NCBI GenBank assembly: GCA_012843025.1
Contig: DURT01000011.1
Span: forward strand, 40,997 to 104,996
DNA length: 64,000 bases
Reading direction: 5' to 3'
DNA from: Tissierellia bacterium
GTDB lineage: Bacteria; Bacillota; Clostridia; Tissierellales; Sedimentibacteraceae
Position 1 is the first letter of the stretch, and the number at the start of each line of letters is the position of its first letter. Both the position numbers and the translations under genes were made by a program. Below are positions 29,203 through 39,452 of the stretch, one piece after another. Below the pieces are notes generated by a model, which had not been told where the DNA came from, made no database searches, and saw nothing but the letters and a program-made list of their open reading frames with translations.

Positions 29203-31854
29203 TTATTTTTTCATTTGTTCCAATCTTTCAACTACTTTTTCCATCATAGACTGATACTTTTGCAATTTTTCTCTTTCTTCATTAACAACTTTTTCAGGAG
29301 CTTTGCTTACGAATTTTTCATTGTTTAACTTTCCTTGAACTCTTTTTAGTTCCCCTTCAAGTTTTGTTTTTTCCTTTTCTAGTCTTTCAATTTCTTTTTC
29401 ATAATCGATTAAATCAGCTAAGGGTAAATATATTTCTGTTCCATCAATAACTGAGGAAGCTGTATCTTCACCTATATCTGATTTATCATCTACAATTTTA
29501 ATTTCAGTAATATTTGCCAATGTAGCAAAATATTGTTCTCCCTTTTCAATATATAACTTAGCATCACTCTTTGAAGGAACAAATATTGCTCTTGCCTTTC
29601 TTGAAGGAGCAACATTCATTTCTGCTCTTATATTACGGATGCTTCGCACTGCTTCCATAATAAATTCCAAGTTTGCTTCTGCTTCTGCAAAATTTTCTTC
29701 TTCCTTATATTCTGGCCACTGAGCTCTTATTAATCTCGTAGATGTTTCTGGTAGGTATGACCAAATTTCCTCTGTAATAAAGGGCATGAAAGGATGTAAT
29801 AATTTAAGCATATCCTTTAATACCTTTATTAAAACAAATCTTGCAGTGTCCTTATCTATACCGTCTTCTCCGTAAAGTCTGGGCTTTACAATTTCTATAT
29901 ACCAGTCACAATACTCACTCCATATAAAATCATATACCCTCTGAGCTGCTATTCCCAGTTCGAATTTTTCCAAATTTTCGGTAGCATCTTTGGCTGCCTT
30001 GTTTACTCTGCTTATAATCCATTTATCTTCTGCCTTGTAGTGTTTCTTTGCCAGTTCTTCATCTATTAAATCTCCATCTATGTTCATTAAAACAAATCTT
30101 GAAGCATTCCACAGCTTATTGGCAAAATTACGGCTTGATTCCAATCTGTCAAATTTAAACCTGGTGTCATTTCCAGGAGATATGCCCGTCATAAGCATGA
30201 AACGAAGAGCATCAGCGCCATAGTTTTCTATTATATCCAAGGGATCGATACCGTTGCCTAAGGATTTACTCATTTTTCTTCCTTCTGCATCCCTTACCAA
30301 GCCGTGAATAAATACATGCTTAAATGGTACCTTACCCGTAATTTCCAAAGCAGAAAATACCATTCTTATAACCCAGAAGAATATAATATCATAACCCGTT
30401 ACTAATACATCTGTAGGATAAAAATATTTTAAGTCTTCCGTTTCATAAGGCCAACCTAAGGTTGAAAATGGCCACAATCCTGATGAAAACCATGTATCCA
30501 GCACGTCTTCATCCTGTTTAATATTGCTACTTCCACACTTACTGCATTTTTCAGGGGAATTTTTTTGCACCATTATTTCGTTACAGTCTAAGCAATAATA
30601 TGCAGGTATTCTGTGACCCCACCACAATTGACGGGATATACACCAATCCTTTATATTTTCAAGCCAGTGGTTGTATATTTTTGTAAACCTTTCAGGAACT
30701 AACTCCACATCTTTCTCTTCAGCCGCTTTTAATGCTGGTTTTGCCAGTGGTTCCATCTTTACAAACCATTGGTCGGAAATTCTCGGCTCTATAACGTTGT
30801 GACATCTGTAGCAAGTACCTACATTATGGTCTGTATCTTCTATTTTTAAAATATATCCCTTTTCTTGCAGATCTTTTACGAATGCTTTCCTGCATTCAAA
30901 ACGGTCCATACCTTCATACTTGCCTGCAACTTCATTCATAGTACCGTCTTCGTTCATACAGCTTATTTGCTCTAAGTTATGACGAAGACCAATTTCAAAG
31001 TCGTTAGGATCATGGGAAGGTGTAATTTTTAAAGCTCCTGTTCCCTTTTCCATATCTGGATATTCATCTGCTATTATGGGAATTTCTCTTCCTACCAAGG
31101 GAACTATTACCTTTCTTCCAATTAAATGTTTATATCTTTCATCCTCTGGATGAGCAGCTATGGCTACGTCACCAAAGATTGTTTCCGGCCTCGTGGTGGC
31201 TACTACAAAGTATTCATCTTTATTGTCTGCATAGGGGTATTTTACATAGTAGTATTTACCAGGTATATCTTCATGTTCAACCTCTGCATCAGAAAGAGTA
31301 GTTTCACAATCAGGACACCAGTTAATAATTCTATTTCCTCTGTATATAAGTCCTTTCTCATAAAGGCGGATGAAAAATTCCGTAACCGCTTCGTTGCAGC
31401 CTTCATCCATGGTGAATCTTTCCCTTGACCAGTCACAGGAATTACCTAACTTTTTAACCTGTTCAACTATTTTGCCGCCAAACTCTTCTTTCCACTGCCA
31501 GGCTCTTTTTAAAAACTCTTCTCTTCCTATTTCTTCCTTTGTTTTTCCTTCTTCTTTTTTAAGTCTTTCAACTACTTTAACTTCTGTAGCAATGCTGGCA
31601 TGGTCTGAACCCGGAAGCCATAAAGCTTCAAAGCCCATCATTCTCTTCCACCTAATAAGAACATCTTGTAATGTTTGGTCGAGGGCATGCCCCATGTGAA
31701 GTTGACCAGTAATATTAGGTGGTGGCATAACTATAGTAAAGGGTTTCTTATCTTTATTTACTTCTGCCCTGAAACAATTCTCATCCATCCATATTTTATA
31801 GATTTTTTCTTCGAAATCTTTTGGATTATACTTACTTGGTATATTTGTTGCCAT
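29203..31854 (-). CDS. valS: Valine--tRNA ligase
   Basis: [47 protein letters not shown]-terminal coiled coil. Confidence 0.98.
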   Translation of the reverse strand: MATNIPSKYNPKDFEEKIYKIWMDENCFRAEVNKDKKPFTIVMPPPNITGQLHMGHALDQTLQDVLIRWKRMMGFEALWLPGSDHASIATEVKVVERLKKEEGKTKEEIGREEFLKRAWQWKEEFGGKIVEQVKKLGNSCDWSRERFTMDEGCNEAVTEFFIRLYEKGLIYRGNRIINWCPDCETTLSDAEVEHEDIPGKYYYVKYPYADNKDEYFVVATTRPETIFGDVAIAAHPEDERYKHLIGRKVIVPLVGREIPIIADEYPDMEKGTGALKITPSHDPNDFEIGLRHNLEQISCMNEDGTMNEVAGKYEGMDRFECRKAFVKDLQEKGYILKIEDTDHNVGTCYRCHNVIEPRISDQWFVKMEPLAKPALKAAEEKDVELVPERFTKIYNHWLENIKDWCISRQLWWGHRIPAYYCLDCNEIMVQKNSPEKCSKCGSSNIKQDEDVLDTWFSSGLWPFSTLGWPYETEDLKYFYPTDVLVTGYDIIFFWVIRMVFSALEITGKVPFKHVFIHGLVRDAEGRKMSKSLGNGIDPLDIIENYGADALRFMLMTGISPGNDTRFKFDRLESSRNFANKLWNASRFVLMNIDGDLIDEELAKKHYKAEDKWIISRVNKAAKDATENLEKFELGIAAQRVYDFIWSEYCDWYIEIVKPRLYGEDGIDKDTARFVLIKVLKDMLKLLHPFMPFITEEIWSYLPETSTRLIRAQWPEYKEEENFAEAEANLEFIMEAVRSIRNIRAEMNVAPSRKARAIFVPSKSDAKLYIEKGEQYFATLANITEIKIVDDKSDIGEDTASSVIDGTEIYLPLADLIDYEKEIERLEKEKTKLEGELKRVQGKLNNEKFVSKAPEKVVNEEREKLQKYQSMMEKVVERLEQMKK

Positions 31855-31924
31855 AGTTTCATTCCTTTCATTATCATAGTAATATTCAATTATTTTATTA
31901 GGCTTTTATCGCAAGCATGAAGGC

Positions 31925-32039
31925 GCAGGCTTCATCACCAATTTGCTCCCTCCTTCCGTCGCGCAAATTGGGATTGCGCTGCGTCTGACCTACCATCCAT
32001 TTTTCAGAAAAAACACTCTGAAAAATGGGATTAGGTCAT
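31925..32039 (-). repeat. Dispersed palindromic element, copy A (115 bp), in the valS 5' UTR
   Basis: gcaggcttcatcaccaatttg...caaattgggattgcgctgcgtctgacctaccatc + inner hairpin ccatttttcag/ctgaaaaatgg + ttaggtcat; homologous to 41988-42099. Confidence 0.85.
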
Positions 32040-32280
32040 TAAAAAAAGCGGGTTTCTTCATCAAAGGACGAGAAAACCCGCGGTACCACCTTATTTCCAT
32101 AATGGCTCTTAGAATATATAACGGTAAACCCGTTTAATCCTACTCTTATTTCAGATTAAATGCTCAAAAGCTACCTTCAGCCCACATTGACCTATGGAAT
32201 CTTACAGCCCGTGGATTCCAATCTCTGCAAGGTTTATGAACCTACTCCTCTTTCTCATTGCAAATATTTAATTACATAAC
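32040..32280 (-). promoter_or_regulatory. T-box leader for valS, specifier GUA (Val)
   Basis: Minus strand AATAAGGTGGTACCGCGGGTTTTCTCGTCC...GAAGAAACCCGCTTTTTTT; specifier region CTGAAG-GTA-GC. Confidence 0.92.
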
Positions 32281-32366
32281 ATATTATAAAAAATAATTAA
32301 ATTTGTCAATAATTTTTATAGGATAGTTCTAATATAATTCATCCAACTTATATTAAAGGATTCAGT

Positions 32367-33938
32367 CTAAAAATTGAAATCCTGCAATATAACCTTTAAT
32401 CTTTTCTGTATTTCAATTACATATTCCCAACAATCTATTGCCTTTGTAACAGGTAATCTTCCTCTGTGGGCAGAAGGATTCCTGTAATCAAGTCTTACCT
32501 TTTCAATAGATTCAACGCAATTTAATAATTTGTTTTTCCTTTGAACCTGAGAAATTTTATTGTTATATAATATATCCCTTGCATACATGTCAAATTCAAT
32601 AAAAAATTCAGGCCTCTCAATTTTATTAACCCGCACTGGTTTGCCGTTGGGATACAATCCTATAAAATACATGACAGAACCTAGGGTGAAATTATCAGGT
32701 TCGATTTCTTTATTTTTTAACACACTTAAAGTACATTCTGGCCAGGAAACGTAATCTTTGCCGTACTTTTCATTTAAATATTTTATATATCCCGAATAAA
32801 CCCTTGTGAACATTTCCATTTCCATGGCTTTTGTTACCAACAAACATACTCCCGAATAATCTAATTCATCGGAGCCTTTCATTCTTTCCATACTGTCATA
32901 GGTTAACTTTGCGGTAGTTAAAAAAACCTTGCTTTCATCAGATAACTTGTCCCACACATCTGTTCCTAAGTATTCAAATAAATCAACTTCATAATTTTCT
33001 TTTGATAAGGTATTACAATAATCTCTCGTCAAATTGCAAATTTCATTTACTATTCTGTCTTGAAGTTTTTTGTATATAATTTCTTTGTCCTTCTCAGTAA
33101 GGGAAGCAGATAGTTTTTTACCATAAATATTTTTCAATTCTTTTATAATTTTATATGTTTCCTGTAATTTATCTATTGGTATACCTGCAGCCACACATAC
33201 CTGCTCCAAAAAGCCTTTGTAACTTTCCATTTCTGCTAGTTTTTTTCGTAACTTTTCATTTTCAGCTTCCAATAAAGCTTTTTCTTTTTCTATTTTTTCA
33301 GTTATTATTTTTTCGATTTTCTTGACAATATCTTCTTCCAACTGCTGGATTGTTCTCATTTTTAGCTCAGCCTGTTCCAATATGCTGTCCTTTTCTTCCA
33401 CTGGAGCAGCACTTACATCTCTTACATCCAATACTTTATTAAGTCCGAACACAACACAATATCTTTGTTTCATAAAGGTATGGTTTATGCCCATTTCAAT
33501 ATATGTAGTATTGTCCGACTCAATTTCCTGACCAAAGATTCCAAAGGAAACAATGGTTGCATCTAAATCCTTTAAAAGAGGCATAATTTTTTTACGAGCA
33601 TAGGTTCTTAAATCAAATAAGAAGATGTAAGAAAATGAAGCTAAATTTATCTGAGAATCACTTTGTGATAAAAATTTACTATATGTAAGTAAGCATATCC
33701 TATCATCATTAGGGTTAATTCCCTGTCTTTTTATCATTTCTGCAAAATTATATTGGAGAGCAAGTGTATCAAAGACCACCAATACTTTCCCCTTTTCCAC
33801 CATCTCCCTGGCTAATCTGCTTGACAGCATTGTCATGCCTGTACCAGGAATTGACATAAGGGAAACCCTTTTATATCCCTCATTTATCTTACTATATATT
33901 TTATTTAATGTTTCACTATGGAATTCTTTTATATCCAT
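32367..33938 (-). CDS. Uncharacterised protein: degenerate SF2-like/P-loop N-terminus, coiled coil, HEPN-like C-terminus
   Basis: MSIPGTGMTMLSSRLAREM, KVLVVFDTLALQYNFAEMIKR, ICLLTYSKFL, YIFLFDLRT; Glu/Lys-rich coiled coil; C-terminal LDYRNPSAHRGRLPVTKAIDCWEYVIEIQ with Rx4H. Confidence 0.6.
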   Translation of the reverse strand: MDIKEFHSETLNKIYSKINEGYKRVSLMSIPGTGMTMLSSRLAREMVEKGKVLVVFDTLALQYNFAEMIKRQGINPNDDRICLLTYSKFLSQSDSQINLASFSYIFLFDLRTYARKKIMPLLKDLDATIVSFGIFGQEIESDNTTYIEMGINHTFMKQRYCVVFGLNKVLDVRDVSAAPVEEKDSILEQAELKMRTIQQLEEDIVKKIEKIITEKIEKEKALLEAENEKLRKKLAEMESYKGFLEQVCVAAGIPIDKLQETYKIIKELKNIYGKKLSASLTEKDKEIIYKKLQDRIVNEICNLTRDYCNTLSKENYEVDLFEYLGTDVWDKLSDESKVFLTTAKLTYDSMERMKGSDELDYSGVCLLVTKAMEMEMFTRVYSGYIKYLNEKYGKDYVSWPECTLSVLKNKEIEPDNFTLGSVMYFIGLYPNGKPVRVNKIERPEFFIEFDMYARDILYNNKISQVQRKNKLLNCVESIEKVRLDYRNPSAHRGRLPVTKAIDCWEYVIEIQKRLKVILQDFNF

Positions 33939-33958
33939 TTTAATCTCCTTTTGTCATA

Positions 33959-35251
33959 TCAATAATTAACCTTCTTTTTTCCCTTTCCTCTCATAAGTAC
34001 TCTCTCTTGTATTTCACCAACCTTTTGTAAAACATTATTTATATCTTTTGTAAGCTTTCCGTCAAATTTTAGAAACTCTCCTTCTACCATGGTATACCTT
34101 ATGTTGCTGGCATCGGAACTATAAATTATTGAAGTTAAGGGATCATAGACAGGAAATGTACTGGCCTTGTTTAAATCCCATAGGAGTAAGTCTGCATCAT
34201 AACCTTCTGCAATTGTTCCTGTATTAAATTTAAGGGCTTTATGACCGTCCATTAGTCTTTTCCATATTTCTTTAGTCTCAAAATTAGTTGCATCACCTGT
34301 AATAAATTTTCCATTTAAAGCAAACATTCTTGCCTGCTCCAAAGGACTTAAAGTATTTGAACTGGCTGCACCGTCTGTTCCAAAAGAATAATTCAACTTA
34401 TCTTTTAATTCATATATATTTCCCTTCCCCATACTTAACTTCATGTAAGTTTTAGGGCTGAAGACAAATACACACTTTTCACTTATATACTTTAAGTCTT
34501 CCTCTAAAGTCCAAAGACCGTGAGCAATGATTACATCTATATCAAATCCTCCGCTTTCATAAAGTACCTGTATGGGGGATTTTCCAGTTTGCTTTATACT
34601 ATCTTCCACCTGTTCCTTAGTTTCGGAAACATGGATGTGTATGCCCACATTTAGCTTTTTGGCTGTATCCACTATTTCTTTTAACTTTTCACCAGGACAG
34701 GTATAGGGAGCATGGGGGCCTAATCTTAATTTAATTCTATTATTCTTGTCTTTATATTTGTTAATAAAACTTTCAGCATTTTTTAACTGCTCTTCATAAT
34801 CATCTACAAGCCCGAATACAGTTGGGGCAATATCTGCTCTTATACCCACATCTTCTACAGCCTTGTAAACGGATTCTTCAAAGAAATAATGGTCTGCAAA
34901 TGCAATAACTCCGTTATTTATCATTTCCAGTGATGCTATTACGGTTCCCCAATAAACATCATCTGCTTCTAATTTACTTTCATAGGGAAAAATTCTCTCA
35001 TTAAACCAATTTTCAATGGAAATATCCTCTGCTATTCCCTTCATAATGTTCATGGGAGAATGGGTGTGTAAATTCACAAAACCCGGTGTAATGTAGAGAT
35101 TACTGCAATCAATTACCTGGTAATCTCCTTCTTCTACTTCTCCAGAAATCTTTTTAATCTTACCTTCTTCAATATAAATATTCTTATTTTTGCCCAGGCT
35201 TCCGTCTTCATAAATAATAGTTCCGTTTTTTAATAATATTTTTTTATCCAT
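33959..35251 (-). CDS. Amidohydrolase (MTA/SAH deaminase-like, TRZ/ATZ family)
   Basis: LYITPGFVNLHTHSPMNIMKGIAED, GPHAPYTCPGEKLKEIVDTA, HVSETKEQVEDS, SFGTDGAASSNTLS. Confidence 0.88.
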   Translation of the reverse strand: MDKKILLKNGTIIYEDGSLGKNKNIYIEEGKIKKISGEVEEGDYQVIDCSNLYITPGFVNLHTHSPMNIMKGIAEDISIENWFNERIFPYESKLEADDVYWGTVIASLEMINNGVIAFADHYFFEESVYKAVEDVGIRADIAPTVFGLVDDYEEQLKNAESFINKYKDKNNRIKLRLGPHAPYTCPGEKLKEIVDTAKKLNVGIHIHVSETKEQVEDSIKQTGKSPIQVLYESGGFDIDVIIAHGLWTLEEDLKYISEKCVFVFSPKTYMKLSMGKGNIYELKDKLNYSFGTDGAASSNTLSPLEQARMFALNGKFITGDATNFETKEIWKRLMDGHKALKFNTGTIAEGYDADLLLWDLNKASTFPVYDPLTSIIYSSDASNIRYTMVEGEFLKFDGKLTKDINNVLQKVGEIQERVLMRGKGKKKVNY

Positions 35252-35268
35252 AACATCACTCCATTTAT

Positions 35269-36102
35269 TTAATTTATATAAAGTTCTTTCAATAAAGCTA
35301 TTTCTTTTCCGTGACCTTCCAGATCATTGGGTGTTTCTAAAAAGAAGGGTAAGTTTCTTAATTTTGGATGATTAATAATCCTTTTAAAGGCATCTATACC
35401 AATGTAACCCTCTCCTATGGTTGCATGACGGTCTTTATGGCTACCTATTGGATTTTTACTGTCGTTTAAATGAATTGCATATAATTTTTCAAGACCTATA
35501 ATTTCATCAAAATCACCAAGAACACCATCCAAGTCATTTACTATATCGTAACCTGCATCATATACATGGCATGTATCTAAGCATACACCGATTTTATCTT
35601 TAAGATCAACATTATCTATAATAAGCTGTAATTCTTCAAAAGTTCTCCCTATTTCAGTTCCTTTTCCCGACATAGTTTCTAATAGCACTGTTGTCGTTTG
35701 CTCCTGTTTCAATATATTATTAAGTGCATCTACAATATATTTAATCCCTATTTCTAATCCTTGTTTTACATGGCTTCCCGGATGGAAATTATATAAATTA
35801 TTTGGAATATATTCCATTCTTTTTATATCATCTTCCAATACCATTAATGCAAATTCTCTTGCCCTCACATTATTAGAGCAGATATTCAAGGTATAGGGCG
35901 CATGGCCTAGAATTTTTGCAAAATTATTTTCTTCCATTAAATTTTTCAACTTTTCTATATCATTTACATCAATATCTTTAGCTTTGCTGCCTCTGGGATT
36001 GCGGGTAAAAAATTGAAATGTATTGGCTCCAATTGATATGGCATCTTTCCCCATTGCTTCATATCCTCTTGATACTGATAAATGACAACCTATTTTTAGC
36101 AT
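35269..36102 (-). CDS. nfo: Deoxyribonuclease IV (apurinic endonuclease)
   Basis: [91 protein letters not shown]. Confidence 0.96.
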   Translation of the reverse strand: MLKIGCHLSVSRGYEAMGKDAISIGANTFQFFTRNPRGSKAKDIDVNDIEKLKNLMEENNFAKILGHAPYTLNICSNNVRAREFALMVLEDDIKRMEYIPNNLYNFHPGSHVKQGLEIGIKYIVDALNNILKQEQTTTVLLETMSGKGTEIGRTFEELQLIIDNVDLKDKIGVCLDTCHVYDAGYDIVNDLDGVLGDFDEIIGLEKLYAIHLNDSKNPIGSHKDRHATIGEGYIGIDAFKRIINHPKLRNLPFFLETPNDLEGHGKEIALLKELYIN

Positions 36103-36256
36103 AATTCCTCCCTAATAGTCATAACATACAAATAAATATACCACAAAAAATTAATTTTAACTATACTTACGAACAAATTACCCAATCTTATGCCTTATCA
36201 CAATTGACAATTGAACTAGATTGTACTATACTTAACTTAACTTTATATTTCAATAT

Positions 36257-36435
36257 TGGTGCGCTGTAGTGCGATAATAGGGAATTAGGTTAAAATCCTA
36301 AACAGTCCTGCTGCCGTGATGAGATAGCGGTCTTTATGCGATAAGCAACCACTGGATATATCCGGGAAGGTAAAGTAACCGCCATGACCTCTAAGTCGGA
36401 AAACCTGCCAATATTGTTGCGTAAAAGCCGCAAAT
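36257..36435 (+). promoter_or_regulatory. Cobalamin (B12) riboswitch
   Basis: gggaattaggttaaaatcctaaacagtcctgctgccgtgatg and the B12-box aagtcggaaaacctgcc, directly upstream of a BtuFCD-like operon. Confidence 0.92.
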
Positions 36436-36571
36436 TACTATGCTCTTCAGGTCAAAGAGCCATAGTCGAAGTTAATATTTCATTTAATTTGTGGATTTTA
36501 CGTTTCGGAAACGAGACGTTTTTTTATTCCCTTTATGACCTAATACCGATGATGAACCTATGGAGGAAAAA

Positions 36572-37528
36572 ATGAAAAGAAAATATTTACTGTCACTGAC
36601 TTTAATAGTATTAATTTTCCTTGTGGCATGTACCTCAGGTACTGAACAGCCAAATCAATTAGAAAAACACAGTGAACAGAATAAACAAGGTATTGAGTTG
36701 CCAGCAACTGACAGAGCCGGAAATGAAATATCCATTCCGGAAGAAATAAACAGAATTATATCCATGTCTCCAGGCAATACAGAATTATTGATAGAATTAG
36801 GTTTTAAAGACAAAATAATAGCTACAGATACATATTCTGCACACTTGGTACCGGAAGGAACACCCTTATTTGACATGATGACACCAGATGCAGAACAAAT
36901 GGTAGCTTTAGAACCAGACATAATTTTCGCAACAGGAATGAGTATGGCAGGAGGAACTGACCCTTATAAGCCAATTAAGGATATGGGCATATGTGTTGCC
37001 TACATACCAGCCAGCGACAGTATAGAAAGCATATATGAAGATATAATGTTTTTTGCAAATTCTCTTAAAGTTCCTGAAAAAGGCAGAGAAATTGTTGACA
37101 ATATGAAATCAAAAATTAAAGAGTTCCAGAAAATTGGTGAAACAATCAAGGATAAAAAGACAGTCTATTTTGAAATTTCCGCTGCTCCTTACATTTACAG
37201 TTTTGGAAATGGAGTATTTTTAAATGAAATGATTGAAATAATCGGAGCCGAAAATATTTTGGCAGATCATAGTATGTGGATTTCCGTTTCTGAAGAAACT
37301 GTAATTTCTGCAGACCCTGATGTAATCATAACTAATGTTGACTACTTGGATGATCCTGTTGCAGAAATAAAATCCCGTCCTGGATGGCAAAATATAAAAG
37401 CCTTAAAAAATAATAATGTATACCGGGTAGAAAATGATGTAACTTCCCACAGCAATCACAAAATTATAGAAGGCCTTAAACAGATGGCTGAGGCTGTGTA
37501 TCCGGATATTTATCAATATGAAAACTAA
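36572..37528 (+). CDS. btuF: Corrinoid/iron-siderophore ABC substrate-binding lipoprotein
   Basis: Lipobox IFLVACTSG; NRIISMSPGNTELLIELGFKDKIIATD; located behind the B12 riboswitch. Confidence 0.88.
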   Translation: MKRKYLLSLTLIVLIFLVACTSGTEQPNQLEKHSEQNKQGIELPATDRAGNEISIPEEINRIISMSPGNTELLIELGFKDKIIATDTYSAHLVPEGTPLFDMMTPDAEQMVALEPDIIFATGMSMAGGTDPYKPIKDMGICVAYIPASDSIESIYEDIMFFANSLKVPEKGREIVDNMKSKIKEFQKIGETIKDKKTVYFEISAAPYIYSFGNGVFLNEMIEIIGAENILADHSMWISVSEETVISADPDVIITNVDYLDDPVAEIKSRPGWQNIKALKNNNVYRVENDVTSHSNHKIIEGLKQMAEAVYPDIYQYEN

Positions 37529-38537
37529 ATCCAAGATTTTATCATCTATTGTAATCAGTATTATTATATTAATAATGGGAGTTGGATTAGGAAGCGTCAG
37601 GGTGCCTGCTACAGAAATAATAAATGTAATAATGCATAAAATATTTTCAACTCCCTTGATACCCAGTATGCCCGGTATTTCTGTATCCATAGTATGGAAT
37701 TTAAGGTTGCCCCGTACTCTTTTGGCTTTTATGGTAGGAGGAGCTCTTGCAGTAAGCGGTGCAGTAATGCAATCAGTATTAAAAAACCCCTTAGCTTCTT
37801 CCTATACATTAGGGGTGTCTTCAGGAGCATCTTTGGGAGCAGCCATAATAATAGTAACAGGATTCAATATTCCTTTTTTAGGACTATTTACATTACCCTT
37901 AACTGGTTTAACCTTTGGTCTTTTAACCGTATTCTTGGCCATAAAATTTGCTTATAAATTGGACCAGAATTTAGAAAATAACACTATTATTTTAGTCGGT
38001 ATGGTTTTTTCCTTATTTGTTAATGCCATACTCACCCTTATAACAGCAATGGCCCGTGACCACTTAGCCCAGCTCACCTTTTGGCAAATGGGAAGCTTTT
38101 CTTTAAAAGACTGGTCTAATGTAATTATCCTTTTCCCTATTGTAGTTGCTGGAACTATAATAATACAAAGTTTCTCCAAGGAAATGGATATACTGACTTT
38201 CGGTGAAGAGCAAGCTATGACTATGGGAGTAGATGTTCAAAGAGTTAAATGGCTTTTATTAGGACTGGCAGCAGCTCTTACAGGAAGTGCCATTTCCTTC
38301 GTAGGAGTAATTGGATTTATAGATTTAATGGCACCTCATGTAGTAAGGAAAATATTCGGTTCCAGCCACAAAACAGTAATTCCCATGTCAATGATTTTTG
38401 GCGGTTCATTCATGGTTCTTTGTGATTTACTAGCCAGGACACTAGTCTCACCTTCCGAGTTGCCAGTAGGGGCAATCACAGCAATGGTAGGCGCACCATT
38501 TTTCGCATATGTATATTTTTCAAAAAGAAGGGGATGA
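37518..38537 (+). CDS. btuC: FecCD-family ABC permease, probable B12 uptake
   Basis: WNLRLPRTLLAFMVGGALAVSGAVMQSVLKNPLASSYTLGVSSGASLGAA; GFIDLMAPHVVRKIFG. Confidence 0.92.
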   Translation: MKTKSKILSSIVISIIILIMGVGLGSVRVPATEIINVIMHKIFSTPLIPSMPGISVSIVWNLRLPRTLLAFMVGGALAVSGAVMQSVLKNPLASSYTLGVSSGASLGAAIIIVTGFNIPFLGLFTLPLTGLTFGLLTVFLAIKFAYKLDQNLENNTIILVGMVFSLFVNAILTLITAMARDHLAQLTFWQMGSFSLKDWSNVIILFPIVVAGTIIIQSFSKEMDILTFGEEQAMTMGVDVQRVKWLLLGLAAALTGSAISFVGVIGFIDLMAPHVVRKIFGSSHKTVIPMSMIFGGSFMVLCDLLARTLVSPSELPVGAITAMVGAPFFAYVYFSKRRG

Positions 38538-39346
38538 AAATGCTTATATTAAAGAATGTATCTGCAGGATACAACGGCATTGATGTAATAAATAATATTT
38601 CATTAAAAGTAGCCGAAGGTGAAAACCTTTGTGTTATAGGTCCTAACGGGTGTGGTAAAACTACACTTATTAAAGCAATTTCTGGCATAATTCCACATAG
38701 GGGAACTATAACGATTAACGGGACTGACATAAATAAAATGAAAAGGGCTGATATAGCAAAAAAGGTTGCTGTCATGAGCCAAGTATCAACTATCTACTTT
38801 TCATATACAATCTATGAAACCGTCCTTTTAGGCAGGTATCTTCATATGAAGGGAAAAACCTTTAAAGAACCGTCCTCGAGAGATAAAGAGTATACAGACA
38901 AATGTTTAAAAGCAGTAGGCCTTTACAATATAAAAGACAAACAAATTAACACCTTGTCAGGAGGACAGCTTCAAAGGGTTTATTTAGCAAGAACCTTAGC
39001 TCAGGAACCAAGTATAATATTGCTTGATGAACCAACAAATCACTTGGATCTGAAATATCAGACAGAATTAATAGAATTTCTTAAAAATTGGTCAAAAGAA
39101 GAAGGTCATTCCATTATTGGTGTACTTCACGATCTAAACTTAGCAATGAATTTAGCTGACAAAATGCTTTTGTTAAGTAATGGAAATATTGCTGCTTACG
39201 GAAATACTCAAGAAGTTATTTCATCTAATTTGTTAAATAAAGTATATGGTATGAACGTAAGAGAGTACATGGTGGATTCTCTTAGACATTGGGAAAGTAT
39301 AAGAGATAGAAACTATTATAAAGTTCCCTTACGCAAAATTAATTAA
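38534..39346 (+). CDS. btuD: ABC ATP-binding protein, probable B12 uptake
   Basis: Walker A GPNGCGKTTLIKAI; LSGGQLQRVYLARTLAQEPSIILLDEPTNHLDLKYQ. Confidence 0.93.
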   Translation: MKMLILKNVSAGYNGIDVINNISLKVAEGENLCVIGPNGCGKTTLIKAISGIIPHRGTITINGTDINKMKRADIAKKVAVMSQVSTIYFSYTIYETVLLGRYLHMKGKTFKEPSSRDKEYTDKCLKAVGLYNIKDKQINTLSGGQLQRVYLARTLAQEPSIILLDEPTNHLDLKYQTELIEFLKNWSKEEGHSIIGVLHDLNLAMNLADKMLLLSNGNIAAYGNTQEVISSNLLNKVYGMNVREYMVDSLRHWESIRDRNYYKVPLRKIN

Positions 39347-39368
39347 TCGGCCTAGCCGATTTTTTTAT
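39344..39368 (+). terminator. Intrinsic terminator of the btu-type operon
   Basis: aatcggc-cta-gccgatt followed by ttttttatt. Confidence 0.85.
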
Positions 39369-39452
39369 TTACTGCCTTGTTGGGTGGGGATTTGTAATTA
39401 ACTACTAATTTAATGGGCATAATAGATTAAAGAACATCAAAAGGAGGTTTCA

